64,000 nt of DNA from Capsicum annuum (GCF_002878395.1 NW_025842141.1:105442-169441), one strand, 5' to 3'. Positions 34,094 to 44,639 are shown, counted from the stretch's first letter. A program made the numbers and translations. Notes: generated from the letters alone by a model not told the origin.

Positions 34094-34699
34094 TTCTAGT
34101 TGATATGCAAGAGAATAGATCTATTAAAGTTTCGTAGGAGTATGATATGAACTAGTATTTGACATATTCCAAACTCTTGACAACTTCAAAAAGTAGAACA
34201 GGAGTTTGGTGCTTCCTACTCTAACATTATTAAATGAATAAATTCTTTTTGATTAGAACAAATACGAAATATATCAGTATATTTTAATAATCGAAATACT
34301 GGTGGTTGTTTTCCATTTAATATCTCTTTGTTGGGATGCAATACAATTGTCAGTGTATTGGTTGCCACCTGTTTGAGGGTGCTGGAGAATGAGAATCTGT
34401 TAAAGTTGGCAAAACTTGTAAAGATCAACTTACCTTTATGCTGAATGGGCATTCTAATCTGAATTTTATGGTGCGCAAAAGCTGGCTCGGACATCGTGGT
34501 TATTAAAAAAAAATGGTAATCTGATTACTGATGTCTTCGACGGCTGTTGTCCTTGTATACATTTAAAAAACTATCATTCGTGTATAGTTTACAGTATATC
34601 TATTTTAGTTAGTTATCTTTGGGACACTCGTGCTATTTCCAAGATTGGTGTGTGAGTTAGGGGGGTGCGGATATGTGGATACCTAACTTATGAAATAGA
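34094..34699. other. Non-coding DNA between the SINE tail and EPRV1
   Basis: No gene recognised; a 92-residue minus frame at 34216-34494 has no supporting motif. A left edge for EPRV1 is hard to fix and could lie anywhere in 34640-34780. Confidence 0.35.
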
Positions 34700-34782
34700 T
34701 TCATTATATATTTTGTTTTAATATCTTTTAATGATTTATTCTTTTCATAAGATGTATTCATTAATTTGTGTAGTTTATTATT

Positions 34783-35085
34783 TTATCCTGTAGTAATTGC
34801 AGAGTTACAGATTTTTATATAATAATTTATCCTAATTGTACTGTAATGTATATCTAATTCTAGATTTTCAATGTTATTTATTATCTTGTGTTGTTCTTCT
34901 CGTAGCGAGTTTTTAAAATTATATAAACTATCACATGTACTTTTTTCTAAATTTTCTAAGGTTTCTTCTATCCATATTAATTTTTCTTTTAGATTCTCCA
35001 TTATTTTTCTAATTCGGTTTCTATAATTAATTTCTTTATTTAGATTATCTTGATTTTCTCTAGTTTTTCTAATATATTCTAACAT
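34783..35085 (-). pseudogene. EPRV1 small coiled-coil-like frame, copy 2
   Basis: A 100-residue frame, Glu/Lys/Asn-rich, with LNKEINYRNRIRKIMENLKE and WIEETLENLEKSTCDSL; strongly helix-prone. It follows small frame copy 2 as the other coiled-coil frame follows copy 1. It might correspond to a virion-associated protein, but there is no motif to prove this. Confidence 0.45.
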
Positions 35086-35091
35086 CTCTTA

Positions 35092-35256
35092 ATCTGAATA
35101 ATATCCTTCTGGGTAATTATCCAGATATAACTGTGCTATCCAATTTATAGTTTCAATTTCATAGTCTAATACTTTTTCTAATATTATTTTCTTAATATCT
35201 ATAGTTTCTATATCTCTAAGTATATATAAGATTAAGACTTTAAGATTATCTATCAT
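35092..35256 (-). pseudogene. EPRV1 small frame, copy 2
   Basis: Reads MIDNLKVLILYILRDIETID and IKKIILEKVLDYEIETINW. It lines up with copy 1 (35460-35651) at most hydrophobic positions, so the pair arose by duplication. Starts at the end of the coiled-coil-like frame copy 1. Confidence 0.5.
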
Positions 35257-35463
35257 TTAAATTTGACTAAATATTTTATTATAATATTTTGTAGTTGTTT
35301 GTTTTAGTCTAAGTAGTTTTTGCATATTTTCATTAAGAAATCCTATATATTTTATATCTTTAGTTTCCATGTATTTGTCTATATTTACTTTCATCTGTTT
35401 TTCTATTAACTGTATGTTTCTCATATCTTTTTCCAAAATTTCTAGATATATGTAATTTATCAT
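35257..35463 (-). pseudogene. EPRV1 small coiled-coil-like frame, copy 1
   Basis: Starts over the stop of the preceding frame (ATGA-type overlap near 35460). Reads YLEILEKDMRNIQLIEKQMK and KLLRLKQTTTKYYNKIF; charged and helix-prone. Paired with the frame at 34783-35085 by position and composition. Confidence 0.45.
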
Positions 35464-35651
35464 GATAAGTATTTGTAAGAGTAGTTAGGTAGGTATGGTA
35501 TGTAATTTATTCTAGTCATATAATATTTACCAAATGCTTTTTCTAATATGATTTTTCTTATATCTACTACTTTTATATCCTTAAGTGCATACAAAATAAG
35601 TATTTTAAATTTATCTACCATCACATCAGATAAATAATTATTCATTTTCAT
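35460..35651 (-). pseudogene. EPRV1 small frame, copy 1
   Basis: Downstream of the leader. Reads VDKFKILILYALKDIKVVDI and RKIILEKAFG, matching a second frame at about 35100-35255 in the same pattern. Function not known to me; caulimovirid genomes often open with a small protein of unclear role. Confidence 0.45.
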
Positions 35652-36139
35652 AAAATTGTTATTTTCAAAATATTCCCTTCAATCATGTACATAACAAAAT
35701 ATGGTCATCTTAGATTACTATATACTAGATTATTCTTAAATAACATGTTCTTTGGTCACTATTAGCGTGGTAATTTGGATATCTTTCCCTTAAACAACGC
35801 CTCTCTCTGGTTACTCCCCACCACGGCTTCTTGCCTCATTGGTTTCACCTTTAGGATGACATAGTTCTTAGGGATTTTTCTCCGTTTCCACTTTGCTAAT
35901 AAACTTCTTAACATATTATTCTTCGAATAATTCTACTATAAAGTAACTAACATGAATTTATTTTATCATACCATGATTGTTGGGAATTATGAATTTAGCT
36001 ATTCATAATCATAAATAAATATACCTGTTCGGGTAGGTTTGATATTTCTGAGGTTTGTTCCTCCATAGCTTGTTCCGTTGAAATAAATCTGTTTTTTAAT
36101 AACTAAGCAAAATATTTGTTGTGGACAAGAGAGAGTATT

Positions 36140-36200
36140 TGTGCTTCAACACATGAAGGCTTGCTTTGCAATGCCTTCGGTTCCTCTTCTTTATAGAATG
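36140..36200 (-). promoter_or_regulatory. EPRV1 TATA promoter and leader start
   Basis: Minus strand reads ATTCTATAAAGAAGAGGAAC (TATA near 36190-36196), then a pyrimidine/purine leader with ACTCTCTCTTGTCC. It lies after the transactivator frame, where the pregenomic promoter is expected. The leader runs to about 35652 and has no long frame. Confidence 0.6.
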
Positions 36201-36329
36201 AATCTTTACAAAAGTATTCATATTTCTTGCACGTTTTCTAAAATTAGTCTAAAAAAGTCTCCTAATGAGACAAGAATTATTAATGTTATAGTCAAAAAGC
36301 CTAAAAAGTCTAAAAGGCTAAAAATCTAA

Positions 36330-37728
36330 AAATCTAGCCTATACAACAACTTTACGGAAAATGAATTTAATATCTTGTCTTCTATTATTACTCCGTTGAT
36401 ATCCTCTCGTTGTCGTATCTGCTGTTTTTTCATATCTCTATTATTGCTTCTTATCTTGTATCTTCCAGCTGGCATGCTTATCTTCTTGATTCTTTTATTC
36501 TAGGTGAACTTCTGGGATAATATTATCTTTTCCATTACATCTCAAACATTGATGGCCTGGATATTTGTGTCCAATTATCTTGCAATATCTTGTCAATAAT
36601 CCGTCTGAAATAAATCCTCTTTTAATTGCTCTTGCAGTAGATTATTTTTCTAGGTTAAGTAATGTCATTATCCATTGCCTAACATCTTCCATATCTGCTT
36701 GTCGTAGTTCTTTTGAATTTGAATAAATCATCTGATGGTCTCTTGAATAATAGCTCCATATTGGATTTCCATTGGTATAATTATTTGCTAATTCTTGAAT
36801 TGTAGCTAGTCCAATGAGTCGTTTATTTGCGTAGAAATCAGGTATCTCAATTCTGGGTATCTCTGGCTGTTGCATAATATCTTCCGGTATAATCATATCT
36901 CTGGTTAATCCTATTTTTACAACTTGTATAACTGGTTTTATTTCGTCGTATAATATCTCTGCTGGTGCAGTATAACACTTTATATAAAATAGATTTCCTT
37001 TGGTAATTCTTTTATAGGTGGTGAATATTTTATGTAATTCTTCCATAGTTGTTAGTTCTTCTCCGTCTTGGGTGTATATGGTATTTAATAATCCATAGTC
37101 AAAACAAGTTTTTATTAAGCTTGGGTTGGTTTTGGGTAGTGCAATTAGCTTGTTCTTGTAATTTTTGGGTTATATAATTTGTGTTTGGTTCTTTGATATT
37201 TGTAGCTCTGGTGTTAAGGTTTAGGAAAGTTTGTACTCTGTAGATATTTTTTATGTATTTTTGGGCTGTATAGTAGTAAACTTTTTTATCTTGGTTCAGA
37301 CTATCTCGGTATGTGGTAATTTGTGGGGGTATGAACAAGGGGTCTTTTTGTGTTTTTGGTATAAATGGTTTCTCAAATATCTTATTCATATTCATGTTCT
37401 GATATCTTTGTCTACTAACTCCTCTGCTTGTACCTACAGAAGTAGATTGATAAGCGTTATGGGTTTTATGGAGTGTCCCATCGTCTCCTTCTAGCTCTGG
37501 AACTTTAATGTCTTCTTATCGACATAGCTCTGCACAGTGCTGAGTTAGCTGATTTGTAACTATAGACTTCAGTTTATCTTCATTAGTCTTTAGCTTTTCT
37601 ATCTCATTACCCATACTGTCCACTTTTATTGAAAGCGTAGTTAGGGTGTTGAGTATTTTTTCTAGAGTATCTTCTTCTATTATATCAGTCTGTGTAGCTT
37701 TGTCTTGATATGTAATCTGCAATAACAT
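36330..37728 (-). pseudogene. EPRV1 transactivator/inclusion-body-like protein
   Basis: Starts at 37728 overlapping the end of RNase H in another frame. First piece has a coiled-coil (LNTLTTLSIKVDSMGNEIEK), a stop at about 37516, then QRYQNMNMNKIFEKPFIPK and a Thr/Asn-rich linker to 37099. The core at 37046-36642 reads NLFYIKCYTAPAEILYDEIK, DFYANKRLIGLATIQELANN and WSYYSRDHQMIY. After a stop comes a CKIIGHKYPGHQCLRC zinc-knuckle-like end. Position after the polymerase and the C-terminal knuckle fit a caulimovirid transactivator. The viroplasmin domain visible in EPRV2 is not clear here. Confidence 0.6.
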
Positions 37729-38454
37729 TTTTGTTAGTACTAATTACTTCAATTATAAATGTGAAATTTAATATATTCAAGACTAGTCTCCGAATCTCTT
37801 TTGTTGTAACTGAATTTTGTATTTTCTTTGTTAACCACTAGCGTACCTGTGTATTATCTGTTCGTACAATAGACTTGTTATATACAATATATGGCTCAAA
37901 TGCTAACAAAAATTTATATAATGAACATAATTCTTTCCTATTTATTTCCCGTTTTATTTCTGTTTCATTGAACGTTCCTGAGTAGTGTCTACAATGGTGT
38001 TCTAATTTTTCTGTTTCATATCGGTATTTAAGTACTCCTCCATAACTACATTCACTAGCGTCTGCTTCTACTATATATATAAATTTTCTATTTTCATCTG
38101 GAAATTGTAGTTTTGGTAATTCTTTACAAAGTAATTTTATTTTCTGAACTTGTTTTTTATAATCTTATTATAGTTATATTCTACATCCTTTTTTAATTTT
38201 TTCTGTAATGGTTTTAAAGTTTCTGCTAATTTTGAAATATATTCTCATACTTGGTTTACTAATCCCAAAAATGATTGTAATTTCTTTTTTGTATCTAATT
38301 CTTCTTTCGAATTTATTATTTTTTGTACTATATGTTATTGCATTTTTACTCCACTCTTATCTATTTGTATTCCAAAAAATTCTATCTGATTTTTCAAAAT
38401 TTCAGCTTTCTTTTCTCTTAGACTTATTCCCGATTTTTCTATTATATCTGTAAA
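37690..38454 (-). pseudogene. EPRV1 RNase H domain
   Basis: Readable acids in order: VEADASECSYGGVLK near 38075, NRKELCSLYKFLLAF near 37920, IVRTDNTQVR near 37860 and NVIADYISR near 37700. An in-frame TAG follows the third block (about 37843), and further stops and a frame change lie near 38160 and 38330. The domain would remove RNA from the minus-strand hybrid. Confidence 0.75.
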
Positions 38455-39333
38455 TTATCCTAATAATTTTAAATGTTCTTCTTTAGTTTTTGTATATAAT
38501 AATATATCATCTATGTATACTATACAATTAGATAATTGTTTAAAATAACTATTCATAAAATGTTGATATCTACCTGGTGCATTTTTATATCCAAATGGTA
38601 ATACGTTCCATTCATAAAATCCTTGTGGTACCGTAAATGCGGTTAATTCTTTAGATTCTTCTTCTAACTTTAAATGGTAAAATTCTGATTTACAATCGAA
38701 TTTACTAAAATAATTATATCCCTGTATTTGTCTTATTTTTAATATCTTATTTGGTATTGGATAATTATATGTCATAGTCTTTGCATTTAAATTTCTATAG
38801 TCAATAACCATTCTACTTTTTCCTCTTTTTTGTTCACTATGTTTATTTACTATAAATGCTGGACTATTATATTTACTATTACTTTTTTGTATATATTGTT
38901 TTTCTAATAATTCATCTATATGCATTTTAAATTCTTTTAAATCGTCAAAATTATATGTTAATGGTTTCTGGGTTATTATGCTATTTTTATCTATTAATTC
39001 AATTTTTATAGTAGTTTTATGTTTTTTCCATCCTTTTAATGGATCTTCACTATATAATTGTTCTAATTTTTTCTTAATTATTTCTATCTTATTTATTGAA
39101 AATATAGTTATTTCTGTTTTATTTATTAAAAATACAACTAGTTCTATTGTATCTTCAGTATTTTTTATATTTTCTAACTTTTGTGTAATTTTTTCACTTC
39201 CTTTTATCCAATCAGTTTTCTTTCTTATTTTATTATTAACTCTTTTTGCTCTTACTTTCTGTTTACATGGTGTTGTAAACCACCAATCTGTTCTAGTTAT
39301 TATATGTGGGTATAATTTATCTAAAAACGGCAT
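38455..39333 (-). pseudogene. EPRV1 reverse transcriptase
   Basis: A 292-codon open stretch. It begins with the end of the second retropepsin-like domain (MPFLDKLYP), a basic linker, and a spacer. RT boxes follow: SPAFIVNKHSEQKRGKSRMV and IDYRNLNAKT near 38800, YFSKFDCKSEFYHLKLEEES near 38690, GFYEWNVLPFGYKNAPGRYQ near 38590, and the catalytic CIVYIDDILLYT near 38505-38540. The YIDD box and the FGYKNAPGRYQ helix are typical of Caulimoviridae. A stop (TAA) at 38455-38457 cuts it from the thumb. Confidence 0.88.
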
Positions 39334-40020
39334 TCCTAAAAGTATATCTTTTGATGTTAGTTCATGATTATAAATTTCTTCTATTGTTAATATCTTATCC
39401 CATACTTGTATTTTTACATTCCTAGCTTTATAAGTAATTAAGCTTCCTTCATTATTAAATCCTTTAACTATTATTGGTGTTTTTAATTTATCTCATTTAC
39501 TTTCTGGTAAGCAATTATATCTACATAAATTAGCTTCTGCTCTTGTATCTATTATAGGCGTATAATATCTACTGTAATATCCTTCTACTACTATCTTCAT
39601 TAATACATATATTTTCATATTATGTTAAGGCTCTTTTTAAGAATAATTTCTCTCTGTTATATGCTAAGGTTAATTGTGTATGTTCTGTATTATATGGTTT
39701 TACTTGTTCTAGCCATTTTATTCCTAATATTATATCTGCTTTTTGCATTTCTTCCTTTACTTCAAATTCTATTTTTATTTTTCTAATTCCTATTATTATT
39801 TCTTTTTCTGCTATATTTTTACTTTTTATTAAACTTCTTGGTAGATCTGGGCACATATCATTATCAGTTTTTATTTCTTCATTTTTTACTAGATATTTTG
39901 CTATATAATTTTCTTCTTGTCCTGTATTTAAGAGTATTGAATATTCTTTTTCATTTATTTTTCCTGTTATGTAATATTGGTTTAAATTACTTGTAGAATT
40001 TATTTCATAACTTGTTCTTT
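39334..40020 (-). pseudogene. EPRV1 two consecutive retropepsin-like domains
   Basis: First domain (about 40020-39620): YYITGKINEKEYSILLNTGQ near 39980-39920, in which the catalytic position reads NTG, and a closing ADIILGIKWLEQV near 39735. Second domain (about 39600-39310): YYSRYYTPIIDTRAEANLC, in which the position reads DTR, and a closing KDILLGMPFLDKL. Each has the beginning and the hydrophobic-hydrophobic-Gly end of a retropepsin half, and each has an altered active-site triplet. A stop near 39492 lies in the second. A single protease is usual. Alternatively the first could be a diverged piece of the movement/coat polyprotein, but the paired motifs argue for a true duplication. Confidence 0.6.
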
Positions 40021-40024
40021 TTTA

Positions 40025-40858
40025 TGAGCTTGATGATTCTGATTTTTCATCAGCTATTCTTTTCGTTGTACTTATTCTATCATTTACTATTTCTAAATTT
40101 TCTTCTATATCTATGTCTCTATAGCTATAATCATTATAATCTATTGTTTTTACAATTTGTTCGAATGGACTTTCTATTCGTATTTTGTTAATCTTATTTT
40201 TTTCTGTTATTTTATGTTTTGTTGTTAATACATATAAATTTTTGCATCTTGCTGTAAATATTTTACTACTTAGGGTTAATTCTATTCCTGATATTTTCCA
40301 ATATAATACTAATGATTTATCTATATTTTTATCTGTTACTGCTACTGAATAATTTGCACTTATTATAAATTAAAATTTTTGGTATATTAAATTTCCTTTT
40401 ATGGCAGTTATTATGCTTTTTTCTACTGGTTTTATAATTCTATCATCTGCTAAATATAATTCTATTGGTGTATCTATTCCTTCTCTAAAACATGCTTTTA
40501 TTAATATCTCTGTACCTCCAAGGTGTACATATTTTATTGGGTCTCTACTTTTTATATCATTTATCTCTTTATTAATTATTCTTTTTGTTACTAGTGGTAT
40601 ACTAGCTTTAGCTTTTGCATATCTACAGTCTATTACATGTTCCTTTTGGCATACTACATAATATTCTTCTTTTTTCTTAGTAAATAGATTTCTTATTGTT
40701 GGTATTTTAAATATTTTTTCTACACTTAAGTCTAATTCTTTTCCTTTTATTTCATCAAATTTGTTACTGTCAAATATTATTTTTTGTTCTGTTCCTTCAT
40801 CATTTAAATATTCTTCCTTTGTTATTATTTTTATATCTTCTTCAGTCATTTGATTCAT
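40025..40858 (-). pseudogene. EPRV1 movement protein (30K-type)
   Basis: Would open plasmodesmata for cell-to-cell movement. Start at 40858 overlaps the tail of the coat region. The text has an acidic N-terminus, KIFKIPTIRNLFTKKKEEYY, then KYVHLGGTEILIKACFREGI and DTPIELYLADDRI, the central strand-turn block with the invariant Asp of 30K proteins. After the stop at 40370 the frame continues in register with ISANYSVAVTDKNIDKSLVL and ARCKNLYVLTTKHK, ending in an acidic/Ser tail at about 40028. One stop therefore separates two thirds from the rest. Confidence 0.75.
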
Positions 40859-40999
40859 CTATTTCACTATCTATTTCATTATCTGTTTTATTTTCTGAAA
40901 TTTCATATATACTATCTTCACTTTCTAATTCATAATGTATATAATCTATCTGCATATATTCTGTATTATCTATTTTTATTTCTGATATTTATTTATTTT

Positions 41000-42235
41000 T
41001 TGGGATTCTTAGGTAATTTACAATCTCTAGCTAAATGTCCTAATTTTTCTCAATTATAACAAGTACATTCTTTTATAGATTTCTTTTTTCTACATGGTCT
41101 TTTGTATTTATAATTTTTTACATAATATCTTTTTCTTGGTTTCTTGTATTTATATTTTGATTTTTTATATTTCTTATATTTCTTATGTCTTTTTTTTTTC
41201 TTATAATATCTTTCCTCACATCCGAATTGGGGTGCTATTTTATTTTTGCAACATGCTAAATTTCTTATCAATGTTTTTTCCATTTTTAATTCTTCTCTAT
41301 ATTTTTCACATAAGTTTCTATACCATTGTTGTAAAAATTTTATTCTTGCTCCTAAAGTATCTACTATTTTTGCTTCTTCCCAACTCTTTATTATCTTTGA
41401 ACTAAATGGTTCAGGTAATTTATTAAAATATAATTTTCTTATTTCTTTACTTTCTTCTATATTATATGCTCCTTTATAATAATATTCTTTAAATGCGCAA
41501 GTATATTCATCTATATAACACATATTACATATTGCTAATTTTAACATTAAATTCCTATTTGTATCTTTTTCTTCATCTTGTTCTTCTTCTATTGTTGTCA
41601 TACTACCAAATTCATCTTTTATAGCTGTTTTATATTTTTTTAATAATTCTATAGGTGTTAGTTTAGTTGTTGTTGATGATGTTCCTTCTATAGGTTTATT
41701 AGTTCTTAATACCTTCTTGCTATTTTCAGTTAAATTTGAAAACCATAATTTCACTGTTCCTATTAGTGTTCTTTCTATATATTCTGGTGCATCTGTTATG
41801 CTTATATTATTATCTAATAATTGTTTTGTCATATATCCTATCCATAATTGTATTATTTTTTCTGTATCTATTACACAGTCTAAGTCTAAAAAGTTATAAT
41901 TTTTATTAACTATTTGTTTTGGTGTCCATTTGTCATATTCATTTTTTAGATTATATTTTTTAAACTTATTCTTATAATATGTAGGTTTTCTTATTTCTGA
42001 TGTTCTATGTATTATATTTTCTTCTTCTTTTTTATCAAGAGTATTTATTTCTGTGTCGATATTTTCTAAGTTTTCTTCATTAATTACTTCTTGTTTTTCA
42101 TTGATTTCTAAATTTTTTGTATTTGTTAATATTTCTGTATATGTTTCACTATTTTCTGAATCATAATTATCTGTCTCTTCAACATCTATATTATTTATTT
42201 CTAATTCCTTGTTTTTAATTTCTTTATTGTTTATT
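41000..42235 (-). pseudogene. EPRV1 coat protein region
   Basis: Open from about 42235 to 41050. Acidic N-terminus (NIDVEETDNYDSENSE), then WTPKQIVNKNYNF, IGTVKLWFSNLTENSKKVL, LMLKLAICNMCYIDEYTCAF and KLYFNKLPEPFSSKIIKSWE. A very basic Lys/Tyr tail precedes a zinc knuckle: CYN, then a TGA where the second Cys of the CCHC box is expected, then EKLGHLARDC near 41055-41010. Acidic N-terminus, basic tail and a single CCHC knuckle are the standard caulimovirid coat layout. The knuckle stop is the main lesion. Confidence 0.8.
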
Positions 42236-43077
42236 TCTTATTTTTCTTTAAATTGATTTATCTCGTTTAGTAATTTTTGTTCTTTATCTTTTTCTTCCTT
42301 TTCCTTTTGTCTTTGTTCATACAAATCTTTTAATATTTGTAGTTTTTTTTTCTAATTCAACAATCCTACTATTTTTAGTTTCTTCTATTTTTCGTATTTC
42401 TTCTGTATTTTGTTGTTTTATTTTGTCTATTTCCTTTTTCCTATCTATTTCTTCATTTCTCTTTCTATTCTTTCCATAGCTGTCAATTTATCTTCTAATT
42501 TTAATTCTTCTTTTTGTAACATTAAATATAAATGTTCACCTATTTTCTTATATCTTCTTCCTAGATTAGAAAATACTATTTTTATTTTTAATCCTTCGTG
42601 ATTTTCATATATTTTTCATCTATTATAAATTCTTCTTTGTTCATTTTATTGTGAATAGTTCATGTTGATATATATATATTCTAAACTATCTATTTGTGAT
42701 TCTAATTTTGATATTTCATTTTTTGTGTATTTATTGAGTTTTCACTAACTCCGACAAATGTATTATAATGTAGTCTTTCTATTCTTATTTTTAATTCTTT
42801 ACGTTTTTCAGTTCTTTGTATTTTTGTTCTTTATTCATTTAAACCATATTTATAATATCTTGGTGGATATCTAAATCTAATTTTATCATAATTAGGTGGT
42901 ATGTGTCTCATTCTTCTAGATTTTAAATGGATTATTAATTTTTCTTCAATACTAGATGTTAAGGTAATTAGGTAGGCTAATCTTTTGTTTTATTTAGACT
43001 TATATATTCTGAATAATTACTAATTAAGGATTCTTTAATTTTTCTAAAAGCTTCTCTGTTTTTAAATGGTCTTCTCA
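42236..43077 (-). pseudogene. EPRV1 N-terminal frame upstream of coat, heavily broken
   Basis: A start at 43077 reads MRRPFKNREAFRKIKESLIS and NYSEYISLNKTKD to a stop near 42978. Further short pieces follow (PNYDKIRFRYPPRYYKYGLN near 42900-42845; Lys/Glu-rich coiled-coil-like text to 42240). Many stops. Probably the viral ORF1 or the N-terminal part of the coat polyprotein. Confidence 0.45.
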
Positions 43078-43094
43078 TAATTAATTCAATCCAA

Positions 43095-43200
43095 TCTAAA
43101 TTCAAACATAAATTCAAACATATATTCAAACATATATAATATCAAACATATATTCAAACATATATACTATCAAACATATATTCAAACATATATACTACTG
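43095..43200. repeat. ATTCAAACATATAT tandem repeat at the EPRV1 edge
   Basis: Seven or so copies of ATTCAAACATA(T/A)AT and CAAACATATA variants, period about 14-31 bp, exactly where the viral reading begins. Confidence 0.75.
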
Positions 43201-43689
43201 GTGTATTTTTTAAATAACTGTGCTCTGATTTTTTCAAGTCCATACCATTTCTACATTGTATAAAAGATACTTTGCAGCAGGACTTGCATTTTGTTCAATC
43301 AACTCTTGTTTTTGATCTGTGATGGTCTGATTTTGCTTATATCTCAGCTAAGGTACATTTGCTTTTACAGTATTCAATTAAACATTATTGCGTGGATGCT
43401 ATATTCTGTAAACTTTGTCTTTCTCAAGCAATGCACATTGATCTCTGAGCATTTAATGATGTGAAAGAAGATTTTGCATCTCAATGCCTATAGTGATCCT
43501 GTCGAATTCCGTGTTGATATTTATATGCACATAAACATACATAGTCATGTATCAGTTTGTCCTTTTAAAGAATTTAATATATATGCGATTCCAATATACT
43601 GGGTAGCTTGTGGTTGCTTAGCTTCAAAATTTTCAGTGACTGACAAAACTAGAGAATAGATCAAATAAGTACAATAAAAAGGAGTATTA
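43201..43689. other. Non-coding DNA inside the CACTA element
   Basis: Contains CATTGTATAAAAGATAC (43255) which resembles a TATA box, but no recognised gene follows. The plus frame 43474-43659 lacks any family signature. Confidence 0.35.
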
Positions 43690-44587
43690 CATCTGCCATG
43701 GCCCATCTAACATGCTCTTGGACATAAACGATAAGTGTCACACCAAATAATAGTCCACAACATAGCCCAAAGTTCGATCAGTTGAAAAAGGACATCTTTT
43801 TCCCTCTTTCTTTGGGATTTTCATTGTCAAACTGATCAGCTCCAAAGCTCTCAAGAGAAGGCTTGTGTCCACCCGTTCCAATAGAGATTAAGTAGATTGC
43901 AAGGAAGAATATCAGCTCATGAACCTTCCTCCGTTTATCACAAAAGTTACTGTCACAAGGTTGTAAGACCGGGATCACTCTAGACATTGTCAAGAGAAGC
44001 AAGCCCTGATCCACATTTAAGCCAGAACAGGTAAGAGAAAATTTTAGTGTATACATCGATTTGTTACATTGTCTTAAAGTTGCCTGATTCTAGAACCGAA
44101 TTTTATGTTTATATAGAGCTGATAACGTGATCCAATTTTCTGTTATTCAAATAGGATTTCCACAAAGTTATCAGTAGTTATCTTTAAGTAGAGTATTTTG
44201 ACCAACCATTGAAAGCTAAATACAGTTTTTAGCCAATTTCAGATTCATTCATCAGTTTAACTACTTTAGTAGGGTCAACAACTTTTGGACATGCTTTTGT
44301 TATTTTTTAAGGAAATACTCTAAACCGTTATTCTATGTTGAAAATTGCAAGGAGCGGAGATTGTGGTTACCAAGAACTAGATCGTGGAAGAGAGAAGAAC
44401 AATGGATAATCTTCCTAAGTATGCATCGGCCAGAAAGCCTACTAGCAGTGGCATCAAGGTGGTGACTCCTGTCCAGTAATTGACACTTTTTGCTACTGTT
44501 TTGAGGTCTTGATGGATGACTTTCGTTAGGTATATAATCAAGCTCATGGCTATTCCAAAGTAACTCAGCCTCTCACTGAATTCATCA
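43690..44587 (-). pseudogene. NPF (NRT1/PTR, POT) transporter gene fragment captured in the CACTA element
   Basis: NPF proteins are proton-coupled plasma-membrane or tonoplast transporters of nitrate, peptides or hormones. Two consecutive exons are readable on the minus strand. Exon at 44587-44371: FSERLSYFGIAMSLIIYLTK, WTGVTTLMPLLVGFLADAYL and GRLSIVLLSS, covering the family's ERxxYFG start, first helices and the ADAYLGR loop. It follows a CTTAACAG acceptor and ends at a CTTG/GTAACC donor. Intron 44370-44006. Exon from 44005: LLLLTMSRVIPVLQP, LAIYLISIGTGGHKPSLESF, GADQFDNENPKERGKKMSFF, then NFGLCCGLLFGVTLIVYVQE to about 43690. Lesions: a one-base loss before the donor and a TGA after FFN. 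The rest of the gene (over 350 residues) is absent. Retained introns mean the copy came from genomic DNA, not mRNA. Confidence 0.88.
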
Positions 44588-44639
44588 CTGTTAAGGTAAC
44601 AGTCCATCAGTATCTCCATATACATAATCATAAAGAAAC

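Larger units (their letters stand above)
34700..43200 (-). mobile_element. Endogenous pararetrovirus EPRV1, nearly full length
   Basis: Minus-strand order from high to low coordinate: N-terminal frame and coat protein (41000-43077), movement protein (40025-40858), two retropepsin-like domains (39334-40020), RT (38455-39333) and RNase H (37690-38454). A transactivator-like protein (36330-37728), TATA promoter (about 36190), leader, and small paired frames (34783-35651) follow. This arrangement matches the cavemo-/solendovirus side of Caulimoviridae, known as endogenous copies in Solanaceae. At about 8.5 kb it approaches or slightly exceeds one viral genome. Every main frame carries at least one stop or frameshift. 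Very AT-rich coding text suggests long residence or a naturally AT-rich virus. Confidence 0.87.

Noticed and set aside
38978..39367. 129-residue hydrophobic plus-strand frame with membrane-like segments
   Set aside because: Antisense shadow of the AT-rich protease/RT region of EPRV1; the minus strand has the motifs.
41094..41479. Phe/Ile-rich plus-strand frames
   Set aside because: Antisense of the Lys/Tyr-rich coat tail.
34700..43200. EPRV1 as a replication-competent virus
   Set aside because: Stops or frameshifts in the coat, movement, protease, RNase H and transactivator frames.
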